Of a stretch of DNA of 64,000 bases, positions 63,989 through 64,000 are shown in pieces. The notes under the pieces are model-generated. The model was not told where the DNA came from and did not search any database. It saw nothing but the letters and a program-made list of their open reading frames with translations. The translations under genes and the position numbers were made by a program. The first letter of the stretch is position 1. Every line of letters begins with the position of its first letter. Source of the DNA: Rhodococcus sp. SMB37 (GTDB lineage Bacteria; Actinomycetota; Actinomycetes; Mycobacteriales; Mycobacteriaceae); the NCBI RefSeq assembly GCF_004345605.1, contig NZ_SLVY01000003.1, positions 248,001 through 312,000 of the forward strand. Direction: 5' to 3'.

Positions 63989-64000
63989 CAGGCGTCGACC

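Overview
The window is about 64 kb of high-GC DNA from an actinobacterium, most likely a mycolic-acid genus such as Rhodococcus or a close relative. The support is GTG starts with GTGA/ATGA overlaps, Tap-like alpha/beta hydrolase lipoproteins, a WXG100-like pair, DUF2510 membrane proteins, and IS21, IS1634 and IS1380 family elements. Genus assignment is inference; no marker gene is present except one tRNA-Cys(GCA).

Layout. 1-9.4 kb: a hydrolase and regulator block: a beta-lactamase-fold esterase, AraC and TetR regulators, two Tap-like secreted hydrolases, an S9 peptidase and a MerR regulator. A phased array of near-identical palindromes lies in front of the first Tap-like gene, next to the TetR gene. 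9.4-17.6 kb: a catabolic transport unit: a HAD phosphatase divergent from an RpiR/SIS regulator, then a translationally coupled operon of a metallophosphoesterase with a PQQ-like propeller, two CUT1 permeases, a binding lipoprotein and an ATPase, closed by a strong hairpin. 17.6-21 kb: a SnoaL-like protein, a helix-turn-helix protein of mobile-element type, and a small type VII-like cluster that is decaying through an amber codon and frameshifts.

21-27.2 kb: an insertion sequence cluster. It holds a dead IS1380-type transposase carrying two small palindromic insertions, a 270-bp IS21 left-end remnant, a complete IS1634-type element and a complete IS21-type element that abut without a gap. 27.3-29.3 kb: two DUF2510 proteins around a small lipoprotein.

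29.9-49.4 kb is the main point of interest, a defence-type island. A divergent pair of promoters with two perfect palindromes separates a 177-aa unknown protein from a long co-directional gene set: SNF2 helicase, 1525-aa adenine methylase, AAA ATPase, DUF4435/TOPRIM-like protein, 2112-aa DUF1998 helicase with a likely C-terminal nuclease, and a UvrD-like helicase with a RelE-like N-terminus. The outer genes resemble class 1 DISARM but lack a PLD nuclease. The inner ATPase plus DUF4435 pair has the architecture of PARIS (AriA/AriB). I read this as a restriction-like system with an embedded abortive-infection sentinel. The inner pair and the methylase specificity region are visibly lower in GC than the flanks, suggesting cassette exchange.

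49.4-53.8 kb: debris and small genes, including an HNH endonuclease broken by an in-frame amber codon, a response-regulator fragment, an SGNH hydrolase and an AraC gene thrown out of frame by a 10-bp tandem duplication. 53.8-64 kb: a 1613-aa SF1 helicase fused to a Vsr-like nuclease, a large LuxR regulator with an abnormal P-loop, tRNA-Cys and an arylsulfatase.
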